Source of the DNA: Acidobacteriaceae bacterium
GTDB taxonomy: Bacteria > Acidobacteriota > Terriglobia > Terriglobales > Acidobacteriaceae
Assembly (NCBI GenBank): GCA_027307045.1
Contig: DAHUXR010000020.1
Coordinates: 1 to 50,225 of the forward strand
Length of the DNA stretch: 50,225 bases
Direction: 5' to 3'
Shown: in pieces, positions 1-6,973 of the stretch
Position numbering within the stretch: the stretch's first letter is position 1
How the letters are laid out: the number at the start of each line of letters is the position of its first letter
Translations under genes and position numbers: made by a program
The notes under the pieces: generated by a model
Databases searched by the model: none
The model's input: only the letters and a program-made list of their open reading frames with translations
Told to the model about the DNA's origin: nothing

Positions 1-194
1 GCAAGGACTATACTCAACACATCGTAAGTCCAGTAAATAATCGAATAGTAGCTCGCGTTGTTGCTGACGCCCAATAAGACGATTGTTGCGACAACGGCCA
101 AGCTGACGCTGGCAAAGAAGACCGGGAATTCCCGGTAGTAGCGGCGCACAACCAGGAGCAGGCACAGGACTGCTGCCAGTCCCGTGCCCACCAT
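1..194 (-). CDS. Partial membrane protein (N-terminus only)
   Basis: An open reading frame runs off the left edge of the window on the reverse strand. It starts at an ATG at 194, or at an in-frame TTG at 221; neither has a convincing ribosome binding site. The visible ~65 residues hold a hydrophobic helix (LAAVLCLLLVV), a basic-aromatic turn (RRYYREFP), and a second helix (FFASVSLAVVATIVLLGV), followed by an aromatic stretch (YYSIIYWTYD). This pattern resembles small multi-pass membrane proteins of unknown function common in Acidobacteriota; that likeness is from memory, not a search. The C-terminus is missing, so no function is assigned. Confidence 0.55.
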   Translation of the reverse strand, partial: MVGTGLAAVLCLLLVVRRYYREFPVFFASVSLAVVATIVLLGVSNNASYYSIIYWTYDVLSIVL

Positions 195-264
195 GGTCAA
201 TGCTAGTTCACTATTTTTCAAGAGCGCGGGGCAAGCTTAACCCATGCACTCTAACACAGCAAAT

Positions 265-390
265 CTATTTGCAGCTTACCGGCGGCAGCGGAGGAGTTGG
301 CGCAGGGGTGAGCGCCGCATGTGCTTGAACCGCGCTTCCTGCCATCAATAAAACCGCTACCAACATCGTCCGTATTATACTTTTCCGCAT
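265..390 (-). CDS. Tiny secreted proline-rich peptide, copy 1
   Basis: A 41-codon gene with a clean AAGGAG ribosome binding site about 7 nt before its ATG. The product has a basic start (MRKSIIR), a hydrophobic core (TMLVAVLLMAGSA) and a signal-peptidase-like AHA site, leaving a mature peptide of about 16 residues, ALTPAPTPPLPPVSCK. It has a tandem paralogue at 467-592, the same length to the codon, ending in the identical PTPPLPPVSCK. Signal, paralogy and ribosome binding site together argue that it is expressed and exported. The single cysteine next to the C-terminal lysine is the only chemically notable residue. The function is unknown. An alternative is that the repeat is selected as an RNA element, since its leader and 3' end are better conserved than its middle. 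Confidence 0.6.
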   Translation of the reverse strand: MRKSIIRTMLVAVLLMAGSAVQAHAALTPAPTPPLPPVSCK

Positions 391-413
391 AGTTTTCTCC
401 TTTAGAGTAGGCA

Positions 414-434
414 GCCGTTCGAGCGCGCAACGAC
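414..434 (-). promoter_or_regulatory. Leader stem-loop before peptide copy 1
   Basis: Part of a 49-nt leader (391-439) that matches the leader of copy 2 (593-641) at 47 of 49 positions by hand count. It can form a 6-bp stem (414-419 with 429-434, one wobble pair) just upstream of the AAGGAG site. The promoter for the array is not evident. Confidence 0.35.
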
Positions 435-466
435 CGTGAATTCTCTTTTCAGAGCCTGAACTAAAT

Positions 467-592
467 CTATTTGCAGCTTACCGGCGGCAGCGGCGGAGTT
501 GGGAAGGGCACAGAGGCCGCATGAACTTGCATCGCACTACCTGTTACCAGTAAAACCATTACGAACATCATCCGCATCATATTTTTCCGCAT
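467..592 (-). CDS. Tiny secreted proline-rich peptide, copy 2
   Basis: A second 41-codon gene, 202 bp from copy 1 and in the same orientation, with the same AAGGAG site and leader. The protein starts MRKNMMRMMFVMVLL, continues with a cleavage-like VHA motif and ends with a predicted mature peptide ASVPFPTPPLPPVSCK. By hand count the two coding regions agree at 97 of 126 bases, and the last 36 bases differ at one position only. The residues after the cleavage site (ALTPA versus ASVPF) are the most divergent. No function is recognised; a secreted signal or structural peptide is speculation. Confidence 0.6.
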   Translation of the reverse strand: MRKNMMRMMFVMVLLVTGSAMQVHAASVPFPTPPLPPVSCK

Positions 593-615
593 AATTTTCT
601 CCTTTAGAGTGGGCA

Positions 616-636
616 GCCGTTCGAGCGCGCAACGAC
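616..636 (-). promoter_or_regulatory. Leader stem-loop before peptide copy 2
   Basis: Same stem-loop as in copy 1 (616-621 pairs with 631-636), inside the nearly identical 49-nt leader. Its retention in both copies is what makes it worth noting. Confidence 0.35.
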
Positions 637-672
637 CGTGATCTTTTCTTTCAGGGCCTCAACTGCAAAAAC

Positions 673-797
673 CTATTTGCCACTTACCGGCGGCAGCGGG
701 GAACAGGCGGAGGCAGAGTTTTCGCGTGAGCTTGCATCGCGCTCCCTGTCACCAAATTAAAACCATTGCCGGCGCCGTGCGAACCAAACTCTCGCAA
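673..797 (-). pseudogene. Decayed third copy of the secreted peptide gene
   Basis: The reverse strand keeps an AAGGAGG site at 803-809, but the start codon is TTG and the hydrophobic core is lost. The middle still reads LVTGSAMQAHA, matching copy 2 almost exactly. The 3' end keeps the bases for PPLPPVSGK and a TAG at 673-675, but in a different frame from the middle, so at least one indel separates them; another small indel lies in the signal region. The conserved cysteine codon has become glycine. The rest of 593-993 holds no gene I can support. Confidence 0.6.
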
Positions 798-993
798 CAC
801 TTCCTCCTTGTAGTGCAGTCAGTCGTAAAAACGCAACAACTGCAAGTTCTGTTTTCGGGCCCGTGGAAACCAGCGCAGGGAAAGGGCAAAACGCCCAGGG
901 GAGGGAATCCAGGTACTGCGAGAAATTCTATCGCCAACAGAGGGAACCGCGCAGTCTGGACGAGAGAATTTAACAAAAATAAAAAGTCAAAAG

Positions 994-1944
994 TTAAGAA
1001 AACTCAACACCGCTATCATCTCCATGGCTGGCCGCCGCCTCCGCGGCTTCAGGTGTGAAATCAGATGACAAATGCGCACCCGCCAGCAACATTAAGCCGG
1101 AGATAAATGCCCAGAACATCAGGGCCACTGAAATGGAAAATGCCTGTCCGTAAACCTCCTGAAAATCCAGCCAGGGCAGGGCCTTGATGTACAAAACTTT
1201 TCCCACTTCCCACAACACGCCCATGGCGACCGCCGCCGGCAACACGCTTCTGGCCTTGATCTTGCCGTTGGGCAGCAGCCAGTAAATAAGGAAGAAGATG
1301 GCAATGCTGGCCAGAGTGGCGCAGATCTTGAGCGCCACAAAAGTAGCGGCCCGGAAAACGATGTTTTCATTGCCTCGCATCATGAAAGTCAATGCCAGTT
1401 CATTCCCCGCCGCCATGCCGATTGAAATAAGCGCCAATATGCCGCAGGCAAAAGCCAGCGCCAGTGAAATGATCTGGTTCCCCAGGTAAGAACGGTTTTT
1501 GGCAAAACCCCATATCCGGTTGAAAGCCACTTCCAGCGGCACAAAAACGCCGGTGGAAGTAACGAGCAAAATCACCACTGAAGCCATCTTGACGCGCTGA
1601 CGCGCCTTTACCAGCGACTGAAGGTTGCGAATCACGAAATCCTGGCCGGCGGGCAGATGGTCCCGCAACAGATCCACTACCACGTTGTACATGGTTGCTG
1701 AGTGGAAGACATTGCGAATCAGCCACATAAGCAGAACCATGAAAGGAAAGAACGAAAGAATCGCGTTTGCCGCCACGGAGAAGGCGTAAGTATGCGCTTC
1801 AGTCCGGGCCAGGTATTGCATGGTGGGCCAGCCGCGGTGCATCAGCATGTGCTTCCACGGCCGCAACAATAGCCGGGAAGCTGGCGATTCCGGAACTGCA
1901 ATCGGCGCGGCGTCAACGGCTGGCGAAACTGAACCTGATGTCAT
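994..1944 (-). CDS. YihY/BrkB family inner-membrane protein
   Basis: A multi-pass membrane protein of the YihY/virulence factor BrkB family (once misannotated as ribonuclease BN). Its transport or physiological role is not settled. I chose the ATG at 1944 (MTSGSVSPAVD), which gives 316 aa, close to family length. The open frame extends upstream to 2028, but those residues look non-coding. The family pattern is present: the entry motif AFSVAANAILSFFPF near the first helix, alternating hydrophobic helices (VVILLVTSTGVFVPLE, IISLALAFACGILALISIGM, IAIFFLIYWLLPN), and a C-terminal helix ending in LLAGAHLSSDF. The acidic tail is typical. It is divergently oriented from the cold-shock gene; no obvious operon partner. 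Confidence 0.85.
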   Translation of the reverse strand: MTSGSVSPAVDAAPIAVPESPASRLLLRPWKHMLMHRGWPTMQYLARTEAHTYAFSVAANAILSFFPFMVLLMWLIRNVFHSATMYNVVVDLLRDHLPAGQDFVIRNLQSLVKARQRVKMASVVILLVTSTGVFVPLEVAFNRIWGFAKNRSYLGNQIISLALAFACGILALISIGMAAGNELALTFMMRGNENIVFRAATFVALKICATLASIAIFFLIYWLLPNGKIKARSVLPAAVAMGVLWEVGKVLYIKALPWLDFQEVYGQAFSISVALMFWAFISGLMLLAGAHLSSDFTPEAAEAAASHGDDSGVEFS

Positions 1945-2071
1945 GGAGAGCCTGTGAAAATCGTAACAGAAAAGCGCTTCCTTCCGGCTTTTATAAGGAC
2001 CATTTTGGGACAAACGAAAGTATCGCAAACCAAGTTCCCTTTGGCGTTACCCCACTATGCAAACAAAGTGC

Positions 2072-2101
2072 TTTACAAGAACCGGAGTTCCTGAATATTA
2101 T
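2072..2101 (+). promoter_or_regulatory. Candidate sigma-70 promoter of the cold-shock gene
   Basis: A TTTACA box (2072-2077) and a TATTAT box (2096-2101) are separated by 18 bp on the plus strand. Transcription would start near 2108, leaving a leader of about 230 nt before the cold-shock start codon. This is a pattern match by eye. Confidence 0.45.
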
Positions 2102-2262
2102 GCTCTGCTCCCGGCGACTTGTCCCGCGGGGCGCACTCTGGTTGATGTTTTTGTACAGCAGTTTGAACTCGCCGAACGATCCGGTTGCTGGAGTCGCCTT
2201 CGGGCCTTCCGGCACGGCAGCCATCGCTTGCGGAAAAGAGCATCTGGCCGGCAAAGCAACAA

Positions 2263-2294
2263 CCTTTTTCTCCACCTTAAGCGGTTGAAAAAGG
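2263..2294 (+). promoter_or_regulatory. Leader hairpin upstream of the cold-shock gene
   Basis: An 8-bp inverted repeat, CCTTTTTC (2263-2270) with GAAAAAGG (2287-2294), lies about 27 nt upstream of the Shine-Dalgarno sequence. In a long cold-shock leader such a stem could take part in temperature-dependent folding. The stem is visible; the role is inferred. Confidence 0.35.
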
Positions 2295-2336
2295 CGGAGA
2301 TTCCAATTTGATGCTGAGGCGAAAGGAGTTGCATTT

Positions 2337-2552
2337 GTGAAAGAGAAGGGAACAGTGAAGTGGTTCAACGGAGCCAAAGGCTATGGCTTCATTCAACGCT
2401 CGACCGGGGAAGACGTCTTCGTCCACTTTTCCGCTATTCAGGAAGATGGTTACAGGACCCTTAACGAGGGCGAAACCGTGGAATATGAGCTCATGAAAGG
2501 GCCAAAGGGCTTTCTGGCCGCGAATGTACTACGCGGCAGCGCGGCCAACTAG
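2337..2552 (+). CDS. Cold-shock domain protein (CspA family)
   Basis: A 71-aa single-domain cold-shock protein, a cytoplasmic single-stranded RNA/DNA-binding OB-fold that melts RNA secondary structure. The two RNA-binding motifs are explicit: KGYGFIQ (RNP1) and VFVHFSAI (RNP2), preceded by [11 protein letters not shown]. The start is GTG, set by an AAAGGAG site 8 nt upstream. A candidate promoter lies about 230 nt upstream, so the transcript would carry a long leader, as known for E. coli cspA. A strong intrinsic terminator follows at 2578-2609, so it is probably monocistronic. Confidence 0.95.
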   Translation: MKEKGTVKWFNGAKGYGFIQRSTGEDVFVHFSAIQEDGYRTLNEGETVEYELMKGPKGFLAANVLRGSAAN

Positions 2553-2577
2553 CTAAGGCAACCGAGCGATTCAAGGT

Positions 2578-2609
2578 TCCCCTTGTAGCGGGCAAGGGGA
2601 TTTTCTTTT
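2578..2609 (+). terminator. Intrinsic terminator after the cold-shock gene
   Basis: An 8-bp stem (2578-2585 with 2593-2600, core CCCCTTG/CAAGGGG) with a 7-nt loop is followed by a TTTTCTTTT tract. It sits 26 nt after the stop codon in the expected orientation. Confidence 0.85.
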
Positions 2610-2645
2610 GCACTCTGCTCTGTTCCGTCGCCGGCTGCGACACGC

Positions 2646-2685
2646 AAAAAAAACGAGGCTGGACGATTCAACATCGTCCAGCCTC
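2646..2685 (-). terminator. Reverse-strand intrinsic terminator without a protein gene
   Basis: A perfect 13-bp stem (2655-2667 with 2673-2685, 5-nt loop) is followed on the reverse strand by an uninterrupted run of eight T residues. No reverse-strand coding gene lies between it and the next terminator at 3001-3036. Confidence 0.75.
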
Positions 2686-2840
2686 AAATCCAAGCAAGGC
2701 CTTGCCTGATAGTCCTGGCCGCGCGGCCAGGAAACCTGCCGGAAAGAAGCTTCAGTTTTAGCGGGACTGAAGTGCTTCAACTTCCGGACGATTCATGGCG
2801 GGAGTGGCTCAGAGAAGCAAGATTCCAGGGCCTGCTTCTC
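2646..2840 (-). ncRNA. Candidate structured small RNA with its own terminator
   Basis: This stretch lacks a credible gene but is packed with inverted repeats. In reverse-strand order they are GAGAAGCA/TGCTTCTC (2833-2840 with 2812-2819); a long interrupted hairpin at 2739-2787 with CCGGAA/TTCCGG ends and a 7-bp inner stem CTTCAGT/ACTGAAG; an 18-nt perfect palindrome at 2714-2731; and a 13-bp perfect stem at 2655-2685. On the reverse strand the last stem is followed by eight T residues (2646-2653), as in an intrinsic terminator. The next reverse-strand gene upstream, at 3095, has its own terminator, so this one serves a separate transcript. No known RNA family was recognised and no promoter is clear. 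Confidence 0.4.
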
Positions 2841-3000
2841 TTTTGGGGACCCGCAAAACAAGATTTCAGCAAACCCGGCGTCAGAAAAATGTTCATTGTC
2901 GCCGAACTCGCTTACAAATTCATTCTGATTTATTTGCATTAGAAGGTAATCAAGGCCACATTAAACTTCTTCATTTCTCTCACGTCGCCTTACGTCCCGC

Positions 3001-3036
3001 AAAAAAATCCCCTGGAAGTTTTATTCCCAGGGGGAT
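3001..3036 (-). terminator. Intrinsic terminator of the STN-domain gene
   Basis: A stem of about 9 bp with one bulge (3007-3015 with 3026-3036) is followed on the reverse strand by seven T residues (3001-3007). It lies about 60 nt after the stop codon of the gene at 3095-4021. Confidence 0.75.
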
Positions 3037-3094
3037 GTGAGGTTTTAGTCTGGAACTAGCTCAGAGGCGGATTATCTGCGCCATTCGGCTGGGG

Positions 3095-4021
3095 TTAGGG
3101 CTGTGGCGGCGGTTCAACGCCGTTTGCTTGACTCTCGCGATCTTTTCGTTGCTGCTCAATCTCAGCCAGTCTTTTTTCTTCACGGGCTTTCTGCCAGTTC
3201 GCCATCAACTCCTGCTGCGTTAGTGGCGTTTGCGGCTTGGCCACTCCAGCCACTGAAGGAACATTTTCATTGACCCTGGATTCAGTCTCCGCTGGAGCTT
3301 GCTGCGGCGGCGGCTGGAATGGCCGGCTGGCTGCGAACTCAGTGCGGCCAAATGAATGGCGCGTGCGAACCAGTATCCGTTGCAGACCGCCATCGGCGGC
3401 GCCTGACCCCATGATGATGTAGTCGATTTTTGGACTATCCAGCAACGCGCTCATAACATCCTGGATTGCGCTCGGCCCAATCTGGGCGACGACCGGTTCA
3501 TTTTGCAATTCCGGAGCTAGATCTATGGCCGCGCCCGTCTTTGCCGAGATAAGCTTCAAGACCGTTTCCAGCGAGGCATTCTGAGAAGTTACAGTTAGTT
3601 GTCCTTGCGCGTAATGGACTGAGGCGGTTGGTTCGGGTGTTGCTGCAGGGGCCATTGTTGGCGGCGCTGCAATAGGCGCAGGAGCAAAATTTGCAGCCAC
3701 AGGCGCGGCCACCGGAGATGCCGTGGGATTTGCCTGTACAGCTGCTACGGGCCGCGCTACTGGCGGCGCTGGCGCAGGCTGTATCCGGACCGGAGCGATA
3801 CTAGTGTTTGTATTCGGACGTGGAGAGTTCTGATAAGGCGCCGATCGTTGCTGTGCTGCCGGAGCCGCTGGAACTGACGTGACGCCAGATTGCCCGGTTG
3901 AAGCGGACACCGCGCTGGTGGCTGGGCTTGGCTTGCGGTCCGTACGTCCGCTAGTTATTTGGGCCGACGCAAATAAAGGCGACATCGCCAGGATAAGAGC
4001 CGCAGTGTTCGCGATCCTCAT
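3095..4021 (-). CDS. Secreted Ala/Pro-rich protein with STN-like domain
   Basis: A 308-aa exported protein. Residues 1-20 form a signal peptide ending ASAQ. Residues about 30-133 are a low-complexity Ala/Pro/Thr-rich linker. Residues about 134-220 resemble the short secretin/TonB N-terminal (STN) fold: LTVTSQNASLETVLKLISAKTG followed by a strand-rich part and LLDSPKIDYIIM (quoted in pieces). The tail is charged and probably coiled (WQKAREEKRLAEIEQQ) and ends in a Pro-rich stretch. STN domains occur in periplasmic parts of secretins and TonB receptors, but here there is no channel domain, so the role is open. An AAGG-like site precedes the ATG, and a terminator follows at 3001-3036. Confidence 0.7.
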   Translation of the reverse strand: MRIANTAALILAMSPLFASAQITSGRTDRKPSPATSAVSASTGQSGVTSVPAAPAAQQRSAPYQNSPRPNTNTSIAPVRIQPAPAPPVARPVAAVQANPTASPVAAPVAANFAPAPIAAPPTMAPAATPEPTASVHYAQGQLTVTSQNASLETVLKLISAKTGAAIDLAPELQNEPVVAQIGPSAIQDVMSALLDSPKIDYIIMGSGAADGGLQRILVRTRHSFGRTEFAASRPFQPPPQQAPAETESRVNENVPSVAGVAKPQTPLTQQELMANWQKAREEKRLAEIEQQRKDRESQANGVEPPPQP

Positions 4022-4170
4022 ACAAAACCCTACCTTAAGAACCCGGATTCCTACACCCTTGCATTGTGCCGCTTTGGCTCCCGCTTGACCATTGAAAAAA
4101 CATTAAATTTTCCAATGCAGCCGTTTTTTATGGGACGCAATTGAATGGACCGCCGCAAATCAAGCCCAGA

Positions 4171-5631
4171 TTAATTGATGGGAGCTTCAGGCTGTACGGT
4201 GGGCATTAAGCTCTCTCCCGGGGAAGAAGCATTCAGCAGTGGCAACGATACTCGAAAGCATGATCCTTTACCCGATGAACTCGATACTTCAATGTGTCCG
4301 CCATGGGCCTCCGCGATGCTGCGGGCAAAATGAAGTCCCAGGCCCGTGCCGGGAACGTGGGATTTCCGGGCTGAACTGGACCGATAACCACGCTCGAAGA
4401 TATGTGCCTGCTCATCGGGCGCGACGCCGCTTCCGGTATCGCTGATTGAAATAATGGCAACGTTGTTATGAACGGACAAAACCACGTCGACGCTTCCGCC
4501 TCTGTGATTGAACTTGATTGCATTATCCAGAAGATTGAGCAACAGCCGCCAGATCTGGCCCGCATCAAATGCGCCTATCACGTTCTGCTGCACCGTCCCG
4601 GAAATTTGGATTCCATGCTCACCCGCTTGCCCGCGCATCCCGTCCAGTGCCGTCTGGACGAGTTCGGAGAGGTCTTCCTTTTCCCGGTTCAGCTTGATTT
4701 GCTCGCTTTCCGATTGCGCCAGTTCCATCAGGTCTGAAACCGTCCGGGCCAGAAGCTCCACGTGCTCAAGCTGCTTGGAAAGCGTGTCACGGTAGTTGGT
4801 TTCATTGTTGCCGAGCCGCAGCGCCTGTTCCGTTTCCGACCGCAAAACGGTAAGCGGCTGCCGGATCTCATGGGAAAGCGTTCGCAGAAATTCCGTCATT
4901 CTCTGGAATGAGCTTTGCAGCCGCGCAATCATTGCGTTGAGAGAAGTGCTCAGCTCGTCGATTTCGTCACCAGTGCCGGTGATAGGAAGACGCGTACTCA
5001 AATCGAAAGCCGTGATCTGTTTTGCCGCCGCTGCCGCCTGTTCCAGGCGACGCATGGAGTAAGAAGTCATTAGCAACGCATTAACAGCGTGCGCAAGGAT
5101 GATAAAAGGAATCAGGGCGAACAGAAACATGCGAAGACGCCAGCAATCCTCATCCGTCTGATCTAAGGATGTGCCGACTCTCAAGAGATAATGCCGCCCC
5201 GCCAGGCCCAGAACGGGGACATCGAGAATGCGGATGTGCGTGTTGCCCGCCGTGAAGCTTTGCCATACGGAGTGATCGGAGGAAGGTTCGGCTGAAGAAG
5301 CCGGCAAATGCAGCCCCGCCATTGCGTGAGAAATGTCGAGAGTATGGCCTTCGTCGTCCAGCAGCTCGTAATACCGCATGGAACGCTCAAATTGGGCGCG
5401 TACTTCCGGATCAGCTTCCGCGTTGAGCCACTTTACGCTGCCGGCCCGAATCTGCAGCATGCTGCGCACAGAAATAGCGCGGTCCTGCAGCTCATCGTCC
5501 AGCTGGCTATAAATGCGGCGAGTGACCAGAGCATACGCGCTCCAGGCCAGTATTACGACCAGGAGCGCGAATGTTATCGTCTGTTTTATTGCAAGGCGGG
5601 TACTGAGCCGCCGTAAAACCACGGATTTCAT
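4171..5631 (-). CDS. Sensor histidine kinase (OmpR-pair type, CusS-like layout)
   Basis: A 486-aa membrane sensor kinase that autophosphorylates on histidine and passes phosphate to the adjacent regulator. The layout is a transmembrane helix at about 17-38, a periplasmic region of about 130 residues, a second helix at about 167-190, HAMP at about 190-243, a HisKA box with His254 in LSHEIRQPL, then the ATPase domain with the N-box LLLNLLDNAIKFN, G1 DTGSGVAPD and G2 GTGLGLHFA. The arrangement matches heavy-metal sensors of the CusS/CzcS kind, but the stimulus cannot be read from sequence. The start overlaps the regulator's stop by 4 nt (ATGA), indicating translational coupling. Glutamine follows the usual HE-R core where Thr or Asn is more common. 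Confidence 0.92.
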   Translation of the reverse strand: MKSVVLRRLSTRLAIKQTITFALLVVILAWSAYALVTRRIYSQLDDELQDRAISVRSMLQIRAGSVKWLNAEADPEVRAQFERSMRYYELLDDEGHTLDISHAMAGLHLPASSAEPSSDHSVWQSFTAGNTHIRILDVPVLGLAGRHYLLRVGTSLDQTDEDCWRLRMFLFALIPFIILAHAVNALLMTSYSMRRLEQAAAAAKQITAFDLSTRLPITGTGDEIDELSTSLNAMIARLQSSFQRMTEFLRTLSHEIRQPLTVLRSETEQALRLGNNETNYRDTLSKQLEHVELLARTVSDLMELAQSESEQIKLNREKEDLSELVQTALDGMRGQAGEHGIQISGTVQQNVIGAFDAGQIWRLLLNLLDNAIKFNHRGGSVDVVLSVHNNVAIISISDTGSGVAPDEQAHIFERGYRSSSARKSHVPGTGLGLHFARSIAEAHGGHIEVSSSSGKGSCFRVSLPLLNASSPGESLMPTVQPEAPIN

Positions 5632-6302
5632 TGGGAAGCTGAGGACAACATATATCCTACGCCGCGAGCGGTATGGATCAGGGGCTTTTCATAGCCGTGG
5701 TCGATCTTGGCGCGCAGATAATTAATGTAAACGTCCACGATGTTGGTGAGCCCTTCAAAACCCAGGTTCCAGACATGCTCTACCACCATGGTGCGTGTAA
5801 CGGTGCGGCCGGCGTTGCGCATCAGGTATTCCAGCACGGCGTATTCACGCTGCGTAAGATTGATCGGCTTGCCGCCGCGCGTCACCATGTGCCGCATGCG
5901 ATCAAGCTCCAGGTCTTCCACGCTGAGCTTGTCCAGCAATTCCTGCGGACGACGCAGAAGAGCGTGGACCCGGGCCAGCAACTCTTCGAATGAAAACGGC
6001 TTTACAAGATAATCGTCGGCGCCCGCCTGCAGCCCGCAAACACGGTCGGAAACGTCTTTGCGCGCGCTCAGGAGCAGGATCCTCATATTGGACCCGGATT
6101 TACGTAATTTGCGAAGAACGGTTAGACCGTCAAGTTTAGGAAGATTCCAATCGAGAATGATTCCGTCATAATCAATCTCGGTTGCCAACTGGAGACCTTC
6201 TTCTCCGTCCCCAGCCAGATCGACGGCGAAGTGATCTGCTTCCAGACCCTTCACCAGTGTGCGTGCTACTTTAGGCTCATCCTCAATAACCAATATGCGC
6301 AT
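5628..6302 (-). CDS. OmpR/PhoB-family response regulator
   Basis: A 224-aa DNA-binding response regulator. The receiver domain (1-115) has the acidic pocket (IEDEP), phospho-acceptor Asp51 in ILDWNLP, switch Ser79 and Lys101 in VKPFSFEELLARV. The winged-helix output domain follows (about 126-222) with LTQREYAVLEYLMRNAG and the RAKI-DHGYEKPLIHTARGVGYML wing (in pieces). It forms a two-component system with the overlapping kinase gene. A GGGAGG-type ribosome binding site supports the ATG at 6302. The 670-bp upstream region holds a palindrome at 6755-6791 that could be a binding site, though its distance of over 450 bp makes autoregulation only a guess. Confidence 0.93.
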   Translation of the reverse strand: MRILVIEDEPKVARTLVKGLEADHFAVDLAGDGEEGLQLATEIDYDGIILDWNLPKLDGLTVLRKLRKSGSNMRILLLSARKDVSDRVCGLQAGADDYLVKPFSFEELLARVHALLRRPQELLDKLSVEDLELDRMRHMVTRGGKPINLTQREYAVLEYLMRNAGRTVTRTMVVEHVWNLGFEGLTNIVDVYINYLRAKIDHGYEKPLIHTARGVGYMLSSASQ

Positions 6303-6973
6303 AAGTCCACCTCCCGCTTCGGTGGAAGAATTGCCGTCACTTTAAACTCAGCGACGTGCAAAGTCCATCCGCTGTTTACCCCAAACCTTGCAGTACATCT
6401 CTGGAATTAACTGTCCATATACTTGTGCTGCCAGACATCAAATCGTTTCACTTTTGCCGATTTTTATGTTGTACGTCGGTGATGTCCACTCACTGTCCGT
6501 ACGGCCAAGCTCTTCGATCGCCTTCCAGCAGCGACATCATGCCCGAATTCGCTGGAAGCACCTGCACCTTTTTTGCCCCGCTCTGAACCAGCCTTCGCTT
6601 AACGTAATCTGTAGGACATGATCGTTGGTACAGGTACTAAGTTGCACTATCGTACACAAAATTTGTGAAACTGGAACAAAATATTTTTCTAAATCTTGAG
6701 CCGCTCATTTCGATTGCAGCCCGGTGAGGTACATGTGAGTTGCGCTAACAAGATCAATATATCATGTCCATATGGACATAGCAATATATTGTACTTAAGG
6801 ACATGTACTATTTCTTGCCGCAACGCTTAAAGGCGTTTGATGCGATTTAAGTCTTCTGTTTTCTGCGTCTTAGTCTTGCTGTGGTCCTCGCCCGACAGGC
6901 TCCATTCTGCGCATGTATGAAATATTTCTGTGGAAAACTTTTGATGGCCGCCAAAAATGACCAAGCCCTGCTC
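6303..6973. other. Gene-free intergenic region, AT-richer near 6640-6840
   Basis: About 670 bp without a supported gene; short frames here have no ribosome binding site and odd composition. The part at 6640-6840 is clearly more AT-rich than the neighbouring genes and carries a nested palindrome (listed separately). Motifs of the form GTACATGT and GGACATGTAC recur nearby (6729-6736, 6799-6808). Confidence 0.5.
6755..6791. promoter_or_regulatory. Nested palindrome, candidate operator or hairpin
   Basis: A perfect 16-bp palindrome, ATGTCCATATGGACAT (6764-6779), is flanked by a second perfect 8-bp inverted repeat, CAATATAT (6755-6762) and ATATATTG (6784-6791). A half-site GGACAT recurs at 6799-6804. 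Such two-layer dyad symmetry is typical of dimeric regulator binding sites or a stable hairpin. No T-tract follows on either strand, so it is not a terminator. Confidence 0.5.

Noticed and set aside
749-976. 75-aa reverse frame
   Set aside because: It overlaps the decayed peptide copy in another frame, has no ribosome binding site and no domain-like pattern.
2098-2334. Reverse frame over the cold-shock leader
   Set aside because: No ribosome binding site, odd composition; it lies on the antisense of a leader that folds.
2571-2780. 69-aa reverse frame over the hairpin region
   Set aside because: It runs through a terminator and palindromes and has no protein features; the RNA explanation fits better.
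6356-6621. Two forward frames in the regulatory gap
   Set aside because: Cys/His/Ser-rich, no start signal, no domain.
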